From Parachlorella kessleri (lineage: Eukaryota; Chlorophyta; Trebouxiophyceae; Chlorellales; Chlorellaceae): 31,705 nucleotides of DNA. A model generated the notes under the pieces. The model was not told the DNA's origin and ran no database searches. It saw nothing but the letters and a program-made list of their open reading frames with translations. A program made the translations under genes and the position numbers. The stretch covers positions 1 through 31,705 of the forward strand of contig BBXU01002186.1 of NCBI GenBank assembly GCA_001598975.1. The letters run 5' to 3'. How positions within the stretch are numbered: the stretch's first letter is position 1; each line of letters begins with the position of its first letter. Shown piece by piece: positions 1 through 9,866 of the stretch.

Positions 1-2013
1 CCGGACAAGAGCACACAAGGAACACTCGCTGGCCTCCCGTTTGGCCATACATGAACTCGCGCACCTGGTAGGGTACGTAGCCGCGGGCCAGCAGGCGGCC
101 TGCCTCCTGCGGCGCGGTGGCAACCACGTCCACACGGAAAGCCAGCGCCTCCAGGCTCTGGCTGTTCATCAGGAAGGTCACGTTGTCCTGCTGCGAGCGC
201 GGGGACAGGCCTGCGCGCGGGCGCAAGGCGGTGGGTGGGTGGCAGGTGGGGCGTGGGCTTACGCGTGCCGGGGGAAGGTGGTGGTGGTTGTATTCGTGTG
301 TGACATAGGTGCGGTGACAGGCAGCATGAGTGGGCACAAGTGAGTGTGGAAGGGGGTCCGGTGGGAATCTTGGCATCTGCTGTCCCTGACTCACATGCCT
401 CCAGCTGCCCCTAACTCACATGCCTCCAGCTGCCCCTGACTCACATGCCTCCAGCAGTCCCACGTCCCCGCAGGTGAGCCGCGCAAAGGCCTTGCCCTGG
501 GGCACCGCCGGGTCGTTGGCGCGCGCCTCGTACAGGTCCACACGGAAGGGCTGCTGCCCCGCGCCATGCACGCTGGGATCCAGCTCCACCTGCACAGCCA
601 GGGACATCCAAGCTTGGAGTTTCAGCACCGAGAACAGCTGCAAATGAACAGGGGCACAGGGAAGTCTGCCTAGGACCCCTTGCATGCTTCCGCGCTTCAT
701 CCTGCCTCCAGCGCTGCCTGGCTCCAGCTGTCCCCGGCAGAGAAAGCCGGGCTACAGACTTGGGTGCCTAGAAAACTGCCTTTCAGGATCGGTTTCCACA
801 GCATCCGTTTGCAGTATAATTCCGATGCCGGTCTCCTTGTCCCACAGGCCCCAGCAGCAGCAGCAGCAGGAGTGGCGGCAGCACAGGCTGCACCCATAGC
901 GCCAATGACGGCAGCAACAGCAGCCACAGCAGCGATGGCACAACAGCAGCAGCTACGCCAGCCCGACCAGCAGGCTCATGAGCGGTCAGCCCCCGGTGTA
1001 TGTGTTTGTCCCAGCCAGCCAGCCAGGGTCTCACCAGCGGCTCTGTGCTGCCTGGCGGCTGCCCCACCCGCAGCTGGAAGGCGCCGGCGCCGCTGCTGGT
1101 CACCCACCCGGTGTCGCTGTTGTCCAGGGTCGGCTCAAACCGGCAGCGGTGCACACTGCATCCACACAGGGAGCAGCAGTGCTTCCCAGGGGCGGTGTGT
1201 GACTGCCAGCTGTGATTCGAGGGTCAGCTGCATGATACATAGGTCAGGCGCGCTTGTAAGTTTGGGCAAGCTGAGAATGCCGATAAATTCTAGTGGCAGC
1301 GCTTGTGACAATCCCTGGCAGTGCTTGTGAGGGTACCTGCCCTCACATCAGACATAGTTATGGAGACAAAGGGCACTGCTGCCACCCTACCCATTTGTCA
1401 ACACCACACATAAATAAATTGGCTGAAGACACGTCCCAGCTGTGGCCCGAAACCCTGCAACCCCTGCACAGCCAGGTCGCCCGCGTGCACAACCAACCAG
1501 CAAGCAGTGTTGCAGCTCGGACAGCCTGCTCACCCGCCCTCCGGCGGTGTATAGAGGACCCGGCTGACGCTGTCCCAGATCAGCGGCCGCGTGTTGGGGC
1601 TGGAGCGGTGGCCGTTGGCAACCAGCTTGAAGCGCAGCGGGAACTGCTCCTGGGCAAAGGTGATGCCCGGGCTGCGCCAGGTGGTGTTGCCCTCCTGGTT
1701 GCCTACAGTGCAGCAGGGTTTGCACGTACCATATAGGGTGTGGCAAGCCTACTGGGTTGTGGGCCTGGCAAGGGGCGTCTCTGTTGTCTAGCCAGGCAAA
1801 CTGTTGGCTAGCGCCCATGTGCCCGCCCCTGGCGCCTTCTTCTCTGCCCGCACCTGTCTCGTAATAGCTCAATACCACCGACTTCTCAATGTTCCAGGCG
1901 CCCAACTGTTCCGCTGCCCCCACAACTGAGAGCCGGGTGCACTCCGCCGCTGTGGTGACTTCGAAGATCACCCGGCACTGGCCAGGCGAGCCTGCCTGCG
2001 TCATGGCCTGCAT
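1..2013 (-). CDS. CBM20 starch-binding domain protein (5' part, 3' end beyond window)
   Basis: Read on the minus strand with exons 2013-1854, 1702-1534, 1155-1068, 637-464 and 190-65; all phases close, giving 239 codons. After 65 the frame stays open to the window edge, so the last exon may continue without a splice. Residues about 8-112 look like a CBM20 carbohydrate-binding module: CRVIFEVTTAAECTRLSVVG, then GAWN, then FPLRFKLVANG and LIWDSVSRVLYTP. CBM20 binds starch or related glucans. The part after it has two similar segments, PFRVDLYEARAND...GKAFARL and LAFRVDVVATAPQ...AGRLLARGYV, suggesting a duplicated beta-sandwich, but I do not recognise the family. No catalytic domain is visible in the portion present. 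The ATG at 2013 was chosen as the first in frame; one at 2004 is also possible. A DPE2-type glucanotransferase (tandem CBM20s) is unlikely because the second region is not CBM20-like. Confidence 0.68.
381..455. repeat. 25-bp tandem repeat, three copies
   Basis: Three near-identical 25-bp units (381-405, 406-430, 431-455) with the core ACTCACATGCCTCCAGC. They lie in the intron between exons 4 and 5 of the CBM20 gene, a few bases past the proposed donor at 463. The copies differ at two or three positions. Confidence 0.85.
853..960. repeat. CAG/GCA-rich low-complexity tract
   Basis: A run of CAG triplets at about 855-873 followed by degenerate GCAGCA-rich sequence to about 960. It sits in the intron between exons 3 and 4 of the CBM20 gene. 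Its open reading on both strands is a composition effect, not a gene. Confidence 0.7.
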
Positions 2014-2382
2014 GCAGGCAGGCCGTACCGCACCGAAACTACCCTACTCCTAATCTACATATGCTGATCATTGCGGGGCGTCTCCTGGGCCCGTGAACTA
2101 GACGGGTCTTGGAGTCTTCCCGCCAGTGCCACTGGTGTTTCACTTTCACTACACAAGCGACAGTCGCGTAAGTGCACACAATTGCTCTGTGGTGCAACCT
2201 GTAGGTGGGAGACAATTGAGTTGGTTCCAGCATCGCAGCGCATTTAAGTGGCAGGAATAGCAATAGTTTATGGGCTATAGATCATTACACTCATGCTTGA
2301 GTAGCAGAAGCAGCCTTTCGTCCCATACCCAAACCAGGCTTTTGCCAGGACGGTGGCAGCACACCATCAAGTGCCTCCCGTG
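2014..2382. promoter_or_regulatory. Divergent intergenic region (CBM20 gene / p24 gene)
   Basis: 369 bp separate the two start codons, so both promoters and 5' UTRs must lie here unless there are upstream non-coding exons. I see AT-richer sequence around 2240-2300 but no convincing TATA box or other motif. Its role is inferred from gene orientation only. Confidence 0.5.
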
Positions 2383-4471
2383 ATGAAGCCTCTTCTGGTA
2401 CTTGGCGCCCTGCTGTGTGCAGCTCTGCTGCCCCAGGCACATGCCTACGAACTGGACATGGTCTTTCAGGTGGGAAGGCGGTGGAGCAGCCTGCCCGCTG
2501 TGCTTGCTAAGGATTGCAGCTCGTCAGAGGGGCACTGCTGCGGCTGCCACCAAGTGCAGCACGTCATGGGAGCCCACCCACTGCCCAACTGGTGCAGACA
2601 AAGTGTGTCATGGAGGAGGCCAACGAGCAGCAGCACGTCACGGGCAGCTATTCGGCCTTTTCGAAGGATGAGCACAAGACGCCGGTGCCCGTGGACGCAC
2701 GGGTCAGTGCCAGGCTGGGTCAGGGCTGCAGCGCTGGCAGGCAAATTTGATGACAGGAACGCCAGGCTTCTACAAAAGCATAAGCAACCCGTGCATGTGC
2801 TGCCTTCAGTGCCACCAGCCCCTGGGCCCGCCTGGCGGAAACGGTAGTCCGACAGCAAGGGCGCTGCTGCTGCATCAGTGTTGGCGTGGTAGTGCGCATA
2901 GGCTGCAGAGTGTGATCCGCTACTGAAGCTACGGTGCATGGGTGCAGATAGAGGACCCGGAGGGGCATGTGGTGTTTGAGAAGCAGGGCCACACCAACTC
3001 TGACTTCAAGTTTACGGCCCAGAAGGAGGGCGAGCACAAGCTGTGCTTCACAGCCAAGGGTGGGTGGGTGGGTGAGCCGTGCTGAACCCCAGTCAGTCAG
3101 TCAGTCAGTCAGTCAGTCAGCCAATCAGTCAGTCAGCAGCAGTCAGCAACATTGCAGGGCATCTGCTTGGAGCTGCTGCCTTTTGGTAGCAGGTGCGGTG
3201 GCCAGGGTGCGCACTGGCAGCTGCTGGGTTTAGCGGCGCCTGCGTGGGCCGGGCCCCCGAAGGCATGGCAGCTGTAACTGGGTAGGCAGGGATCCCAGAG
3301 CAGTGCCCCACGGCGGCTGTGTTTTGGGGGGGGGGGGGGGGGGCGGCGCATGATAGCGCAGCTGGCTTTGCGTGCAGCTGTGCGTAGGCGACTGTGGCAT
3401 CGCCACATGGCTCTCAATGCCTGAGATGGAAAACTGCCATGGCATTAGAGTGGCACTCAACAGCACTAAGCGGGCCCTGCTTGTCGGTGGTGCCCTGACT
3501 GCACTGCAGACTACCACACGGCGCAGTCGACACGCATACGGCTCAGCTGGCGAACGGGGGCGGAGGCCACGGACTGGCAGGCGGTGAGTTGAAGCGGGGC
3601 ACACCACCGGGCGGCGCCTTGGCCTGTGTGAGGGCTGGACGGGCGGCCAAGCTTGCCGGTTGTGCTAGCGACGGTGGCCGCATATGCCAATTCTATATCC
3701 AAGCACCTGTGCTGTATCAGTTTTCTTGGAGGTTGAAGAGGTGGGTTAAAGGTAGGTTGTTTGGCCGCCACCCGGCAAAGCATTCCCTCCGCCGTACTGT
3801 CTTGCTCCGCACCCTACCCTGCACTTGCCCTTGACTAGTTAGGCGGCCTGGTGACCCGCCATGTACCTTAACTGTATCGTCGTACTGCAGGTGGCCCAGA
3901 AGGACAAGCTGGACTCTATCCACACTGAGCTGCGGCGGCTGGAGCAGGTGGTGCACGACATACACCTGGAGCTGCAGTACATACGCCGCAAGGAGGAGCA
4001 GATGCGGGACATCAACGGTGAGGGCGGCGCATAGTTTGGGGTGATATTGTGGCGGGTGCGATGGTGAGCAGTGCCTTTCTTGCAGGGACACATTGAGGTG
4101 GAGTGGGGAGCATGTGAGGGGGCTGGGGATCACATGACCAAAAGTGCGGGAAGGTGCCACCGGAGACTGGAACTGGAAGGCCATGCCGATTGTCGGTTAC
4201 AAGGCGAGGGTGTTCTTCCGCTGAGTGCTTCTGTGCGGATGGTGACGGTTGTAGCGCCAGGCACTTCCCCAGGTAGAACCTGGCAACTGGCAAGAACAAG
4301 CACTAACCGGTGCTACCCATCCTAACTCGACGGTGCCCCCTGACCCATGCAGAGGCGACCAACTCGCGTGTCGCCTGGCTTAGCATTGGAGCGCTGATCA
4401 TGTGCATCCTGCTGATGGCCTGGCAGCTCTGGCACTTACAAAAGTTCCTCAAGCGGAAGAAGGTCCTTTAG
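2383..4471 (+). CDS. p24/TMED (EMP24/GP25L) cargo receptor, delta-like
   Basis: Type I membrane protein of the early secretory pathway; p24 proteins cycle between ER and Golgi in COPI/COPII vesicles and help sort cargo such as GPI-anchored proteins. Exons 2383-2469, 2598-2702, 2948-3059, 3510-3583, 3891-4017 and 4353-4471 join in phase to 207 aa. Visible parts: signal peptide (residues 1-21, MKPLLVLGALLCAALLPQAHA); GOLD domain with the two conserved cysteines (Cys32 in TKCVMEE, Cys97 in HKLCFTAK); coiled coil (about 127-168, KDKLDSIHTELRRLEQVVHD); a transmembrane helix (about 175-195); and a short cytosolic tail ending KRKKVL, a KKXX COPI-retrieval signal. The length matches the family (about 200-215 aa). 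The GTG-initiated extension upstream is ignored because the signal peptide begins exactly at the ATG at 2383. Nothing looks broken. No TGTAA signal was found close downstream. Confidence 0.95.
3090..3137. repeat. (CAGT)n microsatellite
   Basis: About twelve CAGT units with one interruption, in intron 3 of the p24 gene, shortly after a GGGT-rich donor region (3060-3073). Confidence 0.9.
3326..3343. repeat. Poly-G run, 18 bases
   Basis: An uninterrupted run of 18 G in intron 3 of the p24 gene. It could form G-quadruplex structure. Its exact length is uncertain because homopolymers are error-prone in sequencing. Confidence 0.8.
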
Positions 4472-5135
4472 TCAAACTGATCCCGTGCTAGGCGAATTCC
4501 TTCCAGGCGGGCTGCCTCCTGACCTTGACGTCCATGTTTGTTGTCCTGCTCGTCATTTTTGGCTTTCCTTTTACCAGCCAAGGGTGACCCTCTTATGTCA
4601 AAGCCCTTGTTGACGTCCCAAGGTTGGCAACAATCAGATACACAAGGAACTAAGGAACAAATCACCGGCAATGCACTGTATATTCTACAAAGATGTTATG
4701 GACTTCATACGAAAATGTACTCGCCGTATGTATACAAAGGCTTGGGTCAGACAAGCCTGCGTTTCCTTGCCAGCTACCACATGGCACCATTGGGCATTCA
4801 TAATGTACATGCTCGGTGAGCTCTTGTATTCATTTTGCACTTCGTACTCCCTCGTTTCTGCTGGTAAAACGGCCCGCACCACGCTCTGCTTCTGCTAACG
4901 GCTGTCTACCTGCACCAGGAAGAGCTCGCCTTGGGACTCTGGGGCTCTCAAACCAAAGGTGCTTCCGTGACAAGTCTCTTACACCTGATACATGACAAGG
5001 GCAGGGCCCGCAGCACAGGGTCGTGCAAACCGTCACAAACCCCAGTAGTGCAGACAGCTGTGTAACAGTAGTGCCCTCGCAAAAGCAGGTGTACCAGCAC
5101 CACCACCCTCCCCTCACCGTACCTTACCTCGGACC
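4472..5135. other. Convergent intergenic region
   Basis: Lies between the p24 stop and the stop of the small minus-strand ORF. The only signal I see is TTACA at 4979-4983 (TGTAA on the minus strand), 153 bp past the ORF stop. Short open frames here have no codon bias or motif that I can support. Confidence 0.5.
4979..4983 (-). terminator. TGTAA polyadenylation signal (candidate)
   Basis: TTACA on the plus strand. Green-algal polyadenylation commonly uses TGTAA. The distance from the stop at 5136 (153 bp) fits the other three cases in this window. Confidence 0.4.
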
Positions 5136-5357
5136 TCATGGCGACTTCTTCGCACTGATGGTCTCTACCGTCTGCGCCACTAGCTTGGCTAGCTTGGGCC
5201 TTCCGAACCTAACCCCACCATCCTCCCCGGCTCTCGATGGATGTGACTTATCATATGCCAGCTTCGCCGCTTTGGCTGCTGCAGCCCCACCAGCCACAGC
5301 AGCAATGGTGGGTGCGTTGGCGGCTATGGCTGTGGCAATGCATATTGGGCAAACCAT
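5136..5357 (-). CDS. Small hypothetical protein, 73 aa, Ala-rich
   Basis: Single-exon frame from an ATG in good context (ACCATGG at 5357) to a TGA ending at 5136. The product starts MVCPICIATAIAANAP, with a CPIC motif, followed by an Ala/Gly-rich segment (residues about 6-30) and a basic C-terminal half containing FGRPKLAKLVAQTVETIS. I do not recognise the family. The CxxC could bind metal or form a disulfide, and the Ala-rich stretch could be a short membrane-associated helix; both are inference. Support for it being real: good start context, amphipathic rather than random composition, and a TGTAA signal at the spacing seen for neighbouring genes. It could still be a chance ORF. Confidence 0.45.
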   Translation of the reverse strand: MVCPICIATAIAANAPTIAAVAGGAAAAKAAKLAYDKSHPSRAGEDGGVRFGRPKLAKLVAQTVETISAKKSP

Positions 5358-5873
5358 GGTTTGCTTCGAATGATCAAACAACGATCGAACAGATAGAGAA
5401 TATGCACCCCAGCCTTTTTTGACGTTTTGTGTTTCTGGGTTAACGTGTTATATATGCTTCTTGTTTGGCTGCCTGGTACATGCAGCCGCGCCTGATGAGT
5501 CACCTGTTGACGAATAGTACCTGGCAAGGAGCGACGCGGAGTTCTTATGATCCACGTGGGGTAGTAATCCAAACATACCTGTACCACGATTTGCACGCGT
5601 TTGCCACGCTGTGCCGGGGTGCCTTGGGAAGTGCCATCCCACAGGCTGTGGGCCCAGCCACACCTCTGTCAACCAGAGGCAGCAACATTGACGGGCAGTT
5701 GTAGAAGGCCACCAAGAGTGTCGAATTACAGGCTAGGAATATGCAAAACATGGCGTCTCCTTAACTCCAAGTGGTTCAGAACCTCTGAAGCTGTATCAGG
5801 TCCATTAGCAAACATTCTCAGAAGCTCGGTTTCAATTCTCTGTCCCACCTCTAACCCTCCCTCTAACTATTAT
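5358..5873. other. Intergenic region between two minus-strand genes
   Basis: Should contain the 3' UTR of the SAXO/Hsp70-like gene and the promoter of the small ORF. Apart from TTACA at 5726-5730, I see no supported feature. Confidence 0.5.
5726..5730 (-). terminator. TGTAA polyadenylation signal
   Basis: TTACA on the plus strand, 144 bp past the stop codon of the minus-strand gene ending at 5874. Confidence 0.5.
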
Positions 5874-7430
5874 TCAGAGACTGTGCAGCCTCCACTGAAA
5901 GCACTGCCCAGACTTGATGTCTCGCGCCTCCGCAGAGAGCCGGCCATCCTGGTCCAAATAGAAAGTCACCTGCACATATACCATAGAGGCAGACGGTGGG
6001 CTGCTCCACCCCCGCCACATGTTCAATGTGCTAGAGGCCTCAATAGCTCCAAACCGTGCTTTAGGATCTTTGTCTTTATGTCTCATGTCGCAGCAATTAC
6101 AGCCCACCTGGATTTTCAGGCTGCCAGCGGGTGCACGCGGGAGCGGCCCCAGCTGGAACTGGCCCACCAGCTGGTTTTGGCTGGCGATTGCTGCATCACC
6201 CTGATAGACCAGGAAGCAGACCTCGTCCTGGCCATCGTGTACTGTGGTGAAAACCTGGACAAGCTCGCAGGCAACAGGTAGAAAATCAGAATGGAGGGTG
6301 ACGCTGGAAAGGAGCTTATACAGGTGCTGAAAGTGTCCGGGCCCCACCCTTCCAACAGCAGCTATCATGCAGGTGCCCTTCAGCAACTCCTCGACACCGG
6401 TCAAATGTCCACTGGCAAGTCAGCCAACCCGCAAATCGTACCACTTGCCAACATCTCAAGGCCTCGATTACCTGGCCACCACAAGTGGGAGTGGGTGCCA
6501 TACCCGGTATTAGCACATGGAACTTATCGCCCAGAGTAGCTATTCCAACAGATGCCCGTCGTGGCGGCACAACGTGACCTTTGTACACTTCGTGGCTGTG
6601 GGACGATCCTGCATCCAGGCAGATCCCAGGAACAGTCATCAAACCTTCGGCTCGCCCTTGGGCTGCCTCTTTAAAGCCCAACTCAATATTAACCAGCTGG
6701 TGTCAAGGCTGGGAAGCTGGACAAATCACCTTGGAATGGCACAGGCTGCCTGGTCGGGAGCTGCGGTGACTTGGGTGCCGGCTGGACATCATGAGGGACA
6801 AAGACTGCATGTGTGGTGCTGCAACCCTGGAATGGCACAGGGGCACGCAGGGGCGGAGGGGAGGCCGGCTGCGGCTGCAAGATTGGGTGCGCCAGGAATT
6901 CTTCCTGCAAGAGTCACATAAAGCATGGTACAGATATAGTCAACCGGTTTTCGAACAGAAGGCTCACGACACTAGCGACTCTGCACGGACCACACTCTGG
7001 CCAACGCACAAGGTTTACCGGCAGGTGTGCCAGTGTGGCCTGGAGATTACGAAATAGCAAATTGGTATGTGTAGGAGTTCTTTGCCCACAATCACAAGAT
7101 CCAAGGGCAGGCTCTGCAACCCACCTTATATGCAGAGGCACCAACAAACGGACAGTGTGTCCTGGGCGCGTGTGGCGGCAAGCCAGGGGAAGCTGGCAAT
7201 GGGTGCTCTACAAAATGCTGGCTGTAGCTGCTGGAACCCGCAAAAGGCACTGCCTGCCGCGGCGGTGGCCGTGGCGGGCTGGCAGGTTTTGCTAGAGGGT
7301 ACGCCTGAAAGTCCTGATGGGTGCTACTGGTCAGCACCTGAAGGTGGCTCTGCGTGTCGTAGGGGACAACTTCGTGGTTGCGGAAGCTGAGCAGGGCTGT
7401 GGCTGGGTCGAGGTGTGCCACGCAAGCCAT
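5874..7430 (-). CDS. SAXO/MAP6-like repeat protein with C-terminal Hsp70 substrate-binding beta domain
   Basis: Exons 7430-7125, 6904-6730, 6608-6472, 6254-6108 and 5969-5874 join in phase to 286 aa. Residues about 33-175 hold four to five tandem modules of about 31 aa, each with a PF-x-G core followed by Ser/Tyr, an aromatic residue and His, then a Pro-rich linker: VPFAGSSSYSQHFVEHPL, CPFVGASAYKEEFLAHPI, VPFQGCSTTHAVFVPHDV, VPFQGSSHSHEVYKGHVV. This resembles the Mn modules of SAXO/MAP6 microtubule-stabilising proteins. Residues about 178-280 match the Hsp70 substrate-binding beta sandwich: SVGIATLGDKFHVLIPGM, QVFTTVHDGQDEVCFLVYQG, NQLVGQFQLGPLPRAPAGSL, VTFYLDQDGRLSAEARD. There is no ATPase domain and no helical lid. 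Two of the repeat modules are completed only across exon junctions, which supports the splicing. Microtubule or axoneme association is inference. The domain assignment is by eye; the Hsp70 part is the surer half. Confidence 0.75.
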
Positions 7431-7782
7431 CTTGGGCGTTCCTGCTCCAACAACTGGGCTGAAAGTCGCTGTACCCCGCTTGCGATGTCACAAACAACAA
7501 AGGACAGGGCGGTGGTTTAGCAGCTGACAGGAGTCAGCCTCACTAAACTTTACTAAACCCTGTTGATTTGCTGCGGGGAAGAGACGCTTGCAGCGCGCTG
7601 GGACCCCGCGCGCCGGGCGGGGTGACGGTGGCATTTCAACGGTGGGGTTTCCAGGCATTGTGGGGGTCCAAAGCGTTTTGCCCGCTCGACTCTGGCCCTT
7701 GCATGCATTATACATTAACCTGCTGTTGTTGAATAGCAACCTTTTTGAAGCCGACAGGCGGGCCAGCAACTGCACCTGAACC
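7431..7782. promoter_or_regulatory. Divergent intergenic region (SAXO/Hsp70-like gene / NUG1-type gene)
   Basis: 352 bp between the two start codons, presumed to carry both promoters. A short repeated ACTAAACTTTACTAAACCC stretch lies at about 7541-7560. No clear TATA box. The minus-strand frame across 7488-7808 is left out because it overlaps the NUG1 start and matches nothing I recognise. Confidence 0.45.
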
Positions 7783-9833
7783 ATGGGAATCGGGGCGAAG
7801 CGTAGCAAAGGTGTGTGGCTTACAGCTCATTGCTCACGTGTTTCTGTTTTGACTGCAGCCCCACCTGCCTTGCCATGCACACAGCACCATGGAGCATGGC
7901 AAGGTGGAGTTACTAGTGTTGGCAAGTTGTCTATCACTTGCGGCTTCTAGGAAGAAACTGCATAGAACTAGTGGGGATGGGGAGGAACGGCGCGACTTGC
8001 CCCTCTGCAAACTCAGCCTGTGCGCCACCAGCCCTCTGCACCTTCAGTTGCAGGCTTGGAACCTCTCCCACCCCCTGGCCGCTCCCACCATACTGCAATA
8101 GGCCCCTCCCGCCCGCAGACTCCTGCCTCCCTTCTCACCCACTGTCGCCGCTTATTCGTCCCCGCCTGCAGGCAGCAAGAGCAAGCGCCAGACGCTGCGC
8201 CAGAAGTACAAGATCCTGCGCAAGGTCAAGGAGCACCACCGCAAGAAGCGCAAGGAGGAGCGCAAGCTGGGCAACAAGAAGAAAGAGCCGAAGGATCCCG
8301 GCATTCCCAAGCAGTGGCCCTTCAAGGAAGAGCTGGTGGCGCAGCTGACGGCAGAAAAGGAGGCGCACGCGGCCCGCGAGCGGCTCAAGCGGGACGAGCG
8401 CCGCCGGCAGAAGGTGCGTCACTAGTCTCCTCGTGTGTACTGTAGTTTTGTATGCATGTGTGGCTCGGGTTGTGCGTTGGCAGGAGACTGGCGGCAGGGA
8501 GAGCGTGGTGTTGACCGCGGGTACCATTGTGGGTGTGGCCTTGCTGCCGCACTACCTGTGGGAGGCGGCTCGTGAGTCAGGTTTGGACGTGCATGCAGCG
8601 TATGGAGGGGAGAGCCTGCGCTTGCCACAGGAAAAGGTGGCAAATGCCCAAAGGGCAATATTGCCACGTGCACTCGAGGGCTATTTAGTGCTCTAAACTA
8701 GATAAACTAGGCGCTAGCTTGAGGAGGGACCCCGATGTTGTCGTGGGCTGGCTTGCTATCTGCAAAGGTGGAATTCTGCTTATGAGCCAATGGCTGCAGT
8801 GAGCGAGTGTGATTTGAAGGGTTTGCAAAGTTGGGGTGTGCAGGAGGTGGAGGCTGCCGGTGGCATGGAGCACGACCCTGCTGCCGAGGCGGGGCCGGAG
8901 CTGCAGGCTGTGCAGCGCGCCGCAGCCAAGCGCCAGCGCGAGTTTGACCGGTCGGCGGCCGAGGCTGCGGCGGCGGGCGGCGGCTTCAGCGACTCCTCTC
9001 GCCGCGCTTTCTTCAAGGAGTTTGTCAAGGTGGGGCCTGGGCCAGGGGCGCTGCCTGGAAGGGAGGTGTGAAGAAGGCCAGAGGTGTATCATATGCGAGG
9101 TTGCACCCTGCACCTTCTGCTGCCCCTGGGGGAGCCAGCAATGCTCGTCAACATCTCATCCGTTACTTTATACAACTGTCCACTTGTTTCTGTTGGCCAC
9201 CTGCACTTGCCTTGTGTGCATGGCAGGTTGTGGAGGCCAGCGATGTGATCATTGAGGTGCTGGACGCGCGCGACCCGCTGGGCTGCCGCTGCCTGGACGT
9301 GGAGCGCTTTGTGAGGCGCTCCGACCCCACCAAGAAGATCATCCTACTGCTCAACAAGATAGGTGGGCAGGCAGCTTGCCAGCCTTTGAGTGGGAGCAGC
9401 TGGCTGCCGGCCCTGAGAAGCTGTGCTGGCCCTTTGTAGGTCGGTGGGCAAGCTTGTGGGAGAGGGACAACGGACAGGGCCGGCAGGGCGTTCCCAGGCA
9501 AAGAGCGGCTTTGCTGCTGCACAACCCAACGGTGCAACCTTGCTGCCTTGTATGGCGATGTGTAGAATACCCTTTCATCATTCACACCCTCCTACCACAA
9601 ACCCTAACCGGAAGGGCTCCCTTGCCACACCCTCCAGACCTGGTGCCGCGGGAGGTGGCGGAGAAGTGGCTCAAATACCTGCGGGAGGAGCTGCCCGCGG
9701 TGGCCTTCAAGTGCAGCACCCAGAAGCAGGGCAGTAACCTGGGGCAGAAGAGGGGAGGGCTGAAGCCCGGGCAGGCAGCCGACGCGGCGCTGAAGGGCGC
9801 CGAGTCCTTAGGTGGGCGGGCGGGCGGGCGGCT

Positions 9834-9866
<33 letters not shown>

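Noticed and set aside
680..1330. 216-aa Ala/Gln-rich plus-strand frame
   Set aside because: Composition effect of the CAG-rich intron plus the antisense of a CBM20 gene exon.
3087..3233. QSVSQSVSQS repeat peptide
   Set aside because: Simple translation of the intronic (CAGT)n repeat, between well-supported p24 exons.
7488..7808. 106-aa minus-strand frame opposite the NUG1 start
   Set aside because: Overlaps the NUG1 first exon and divergent promoter, has no recognised motif and does not need to be joined to the SAXO/Hsp70-like gene, which has its own ATG.
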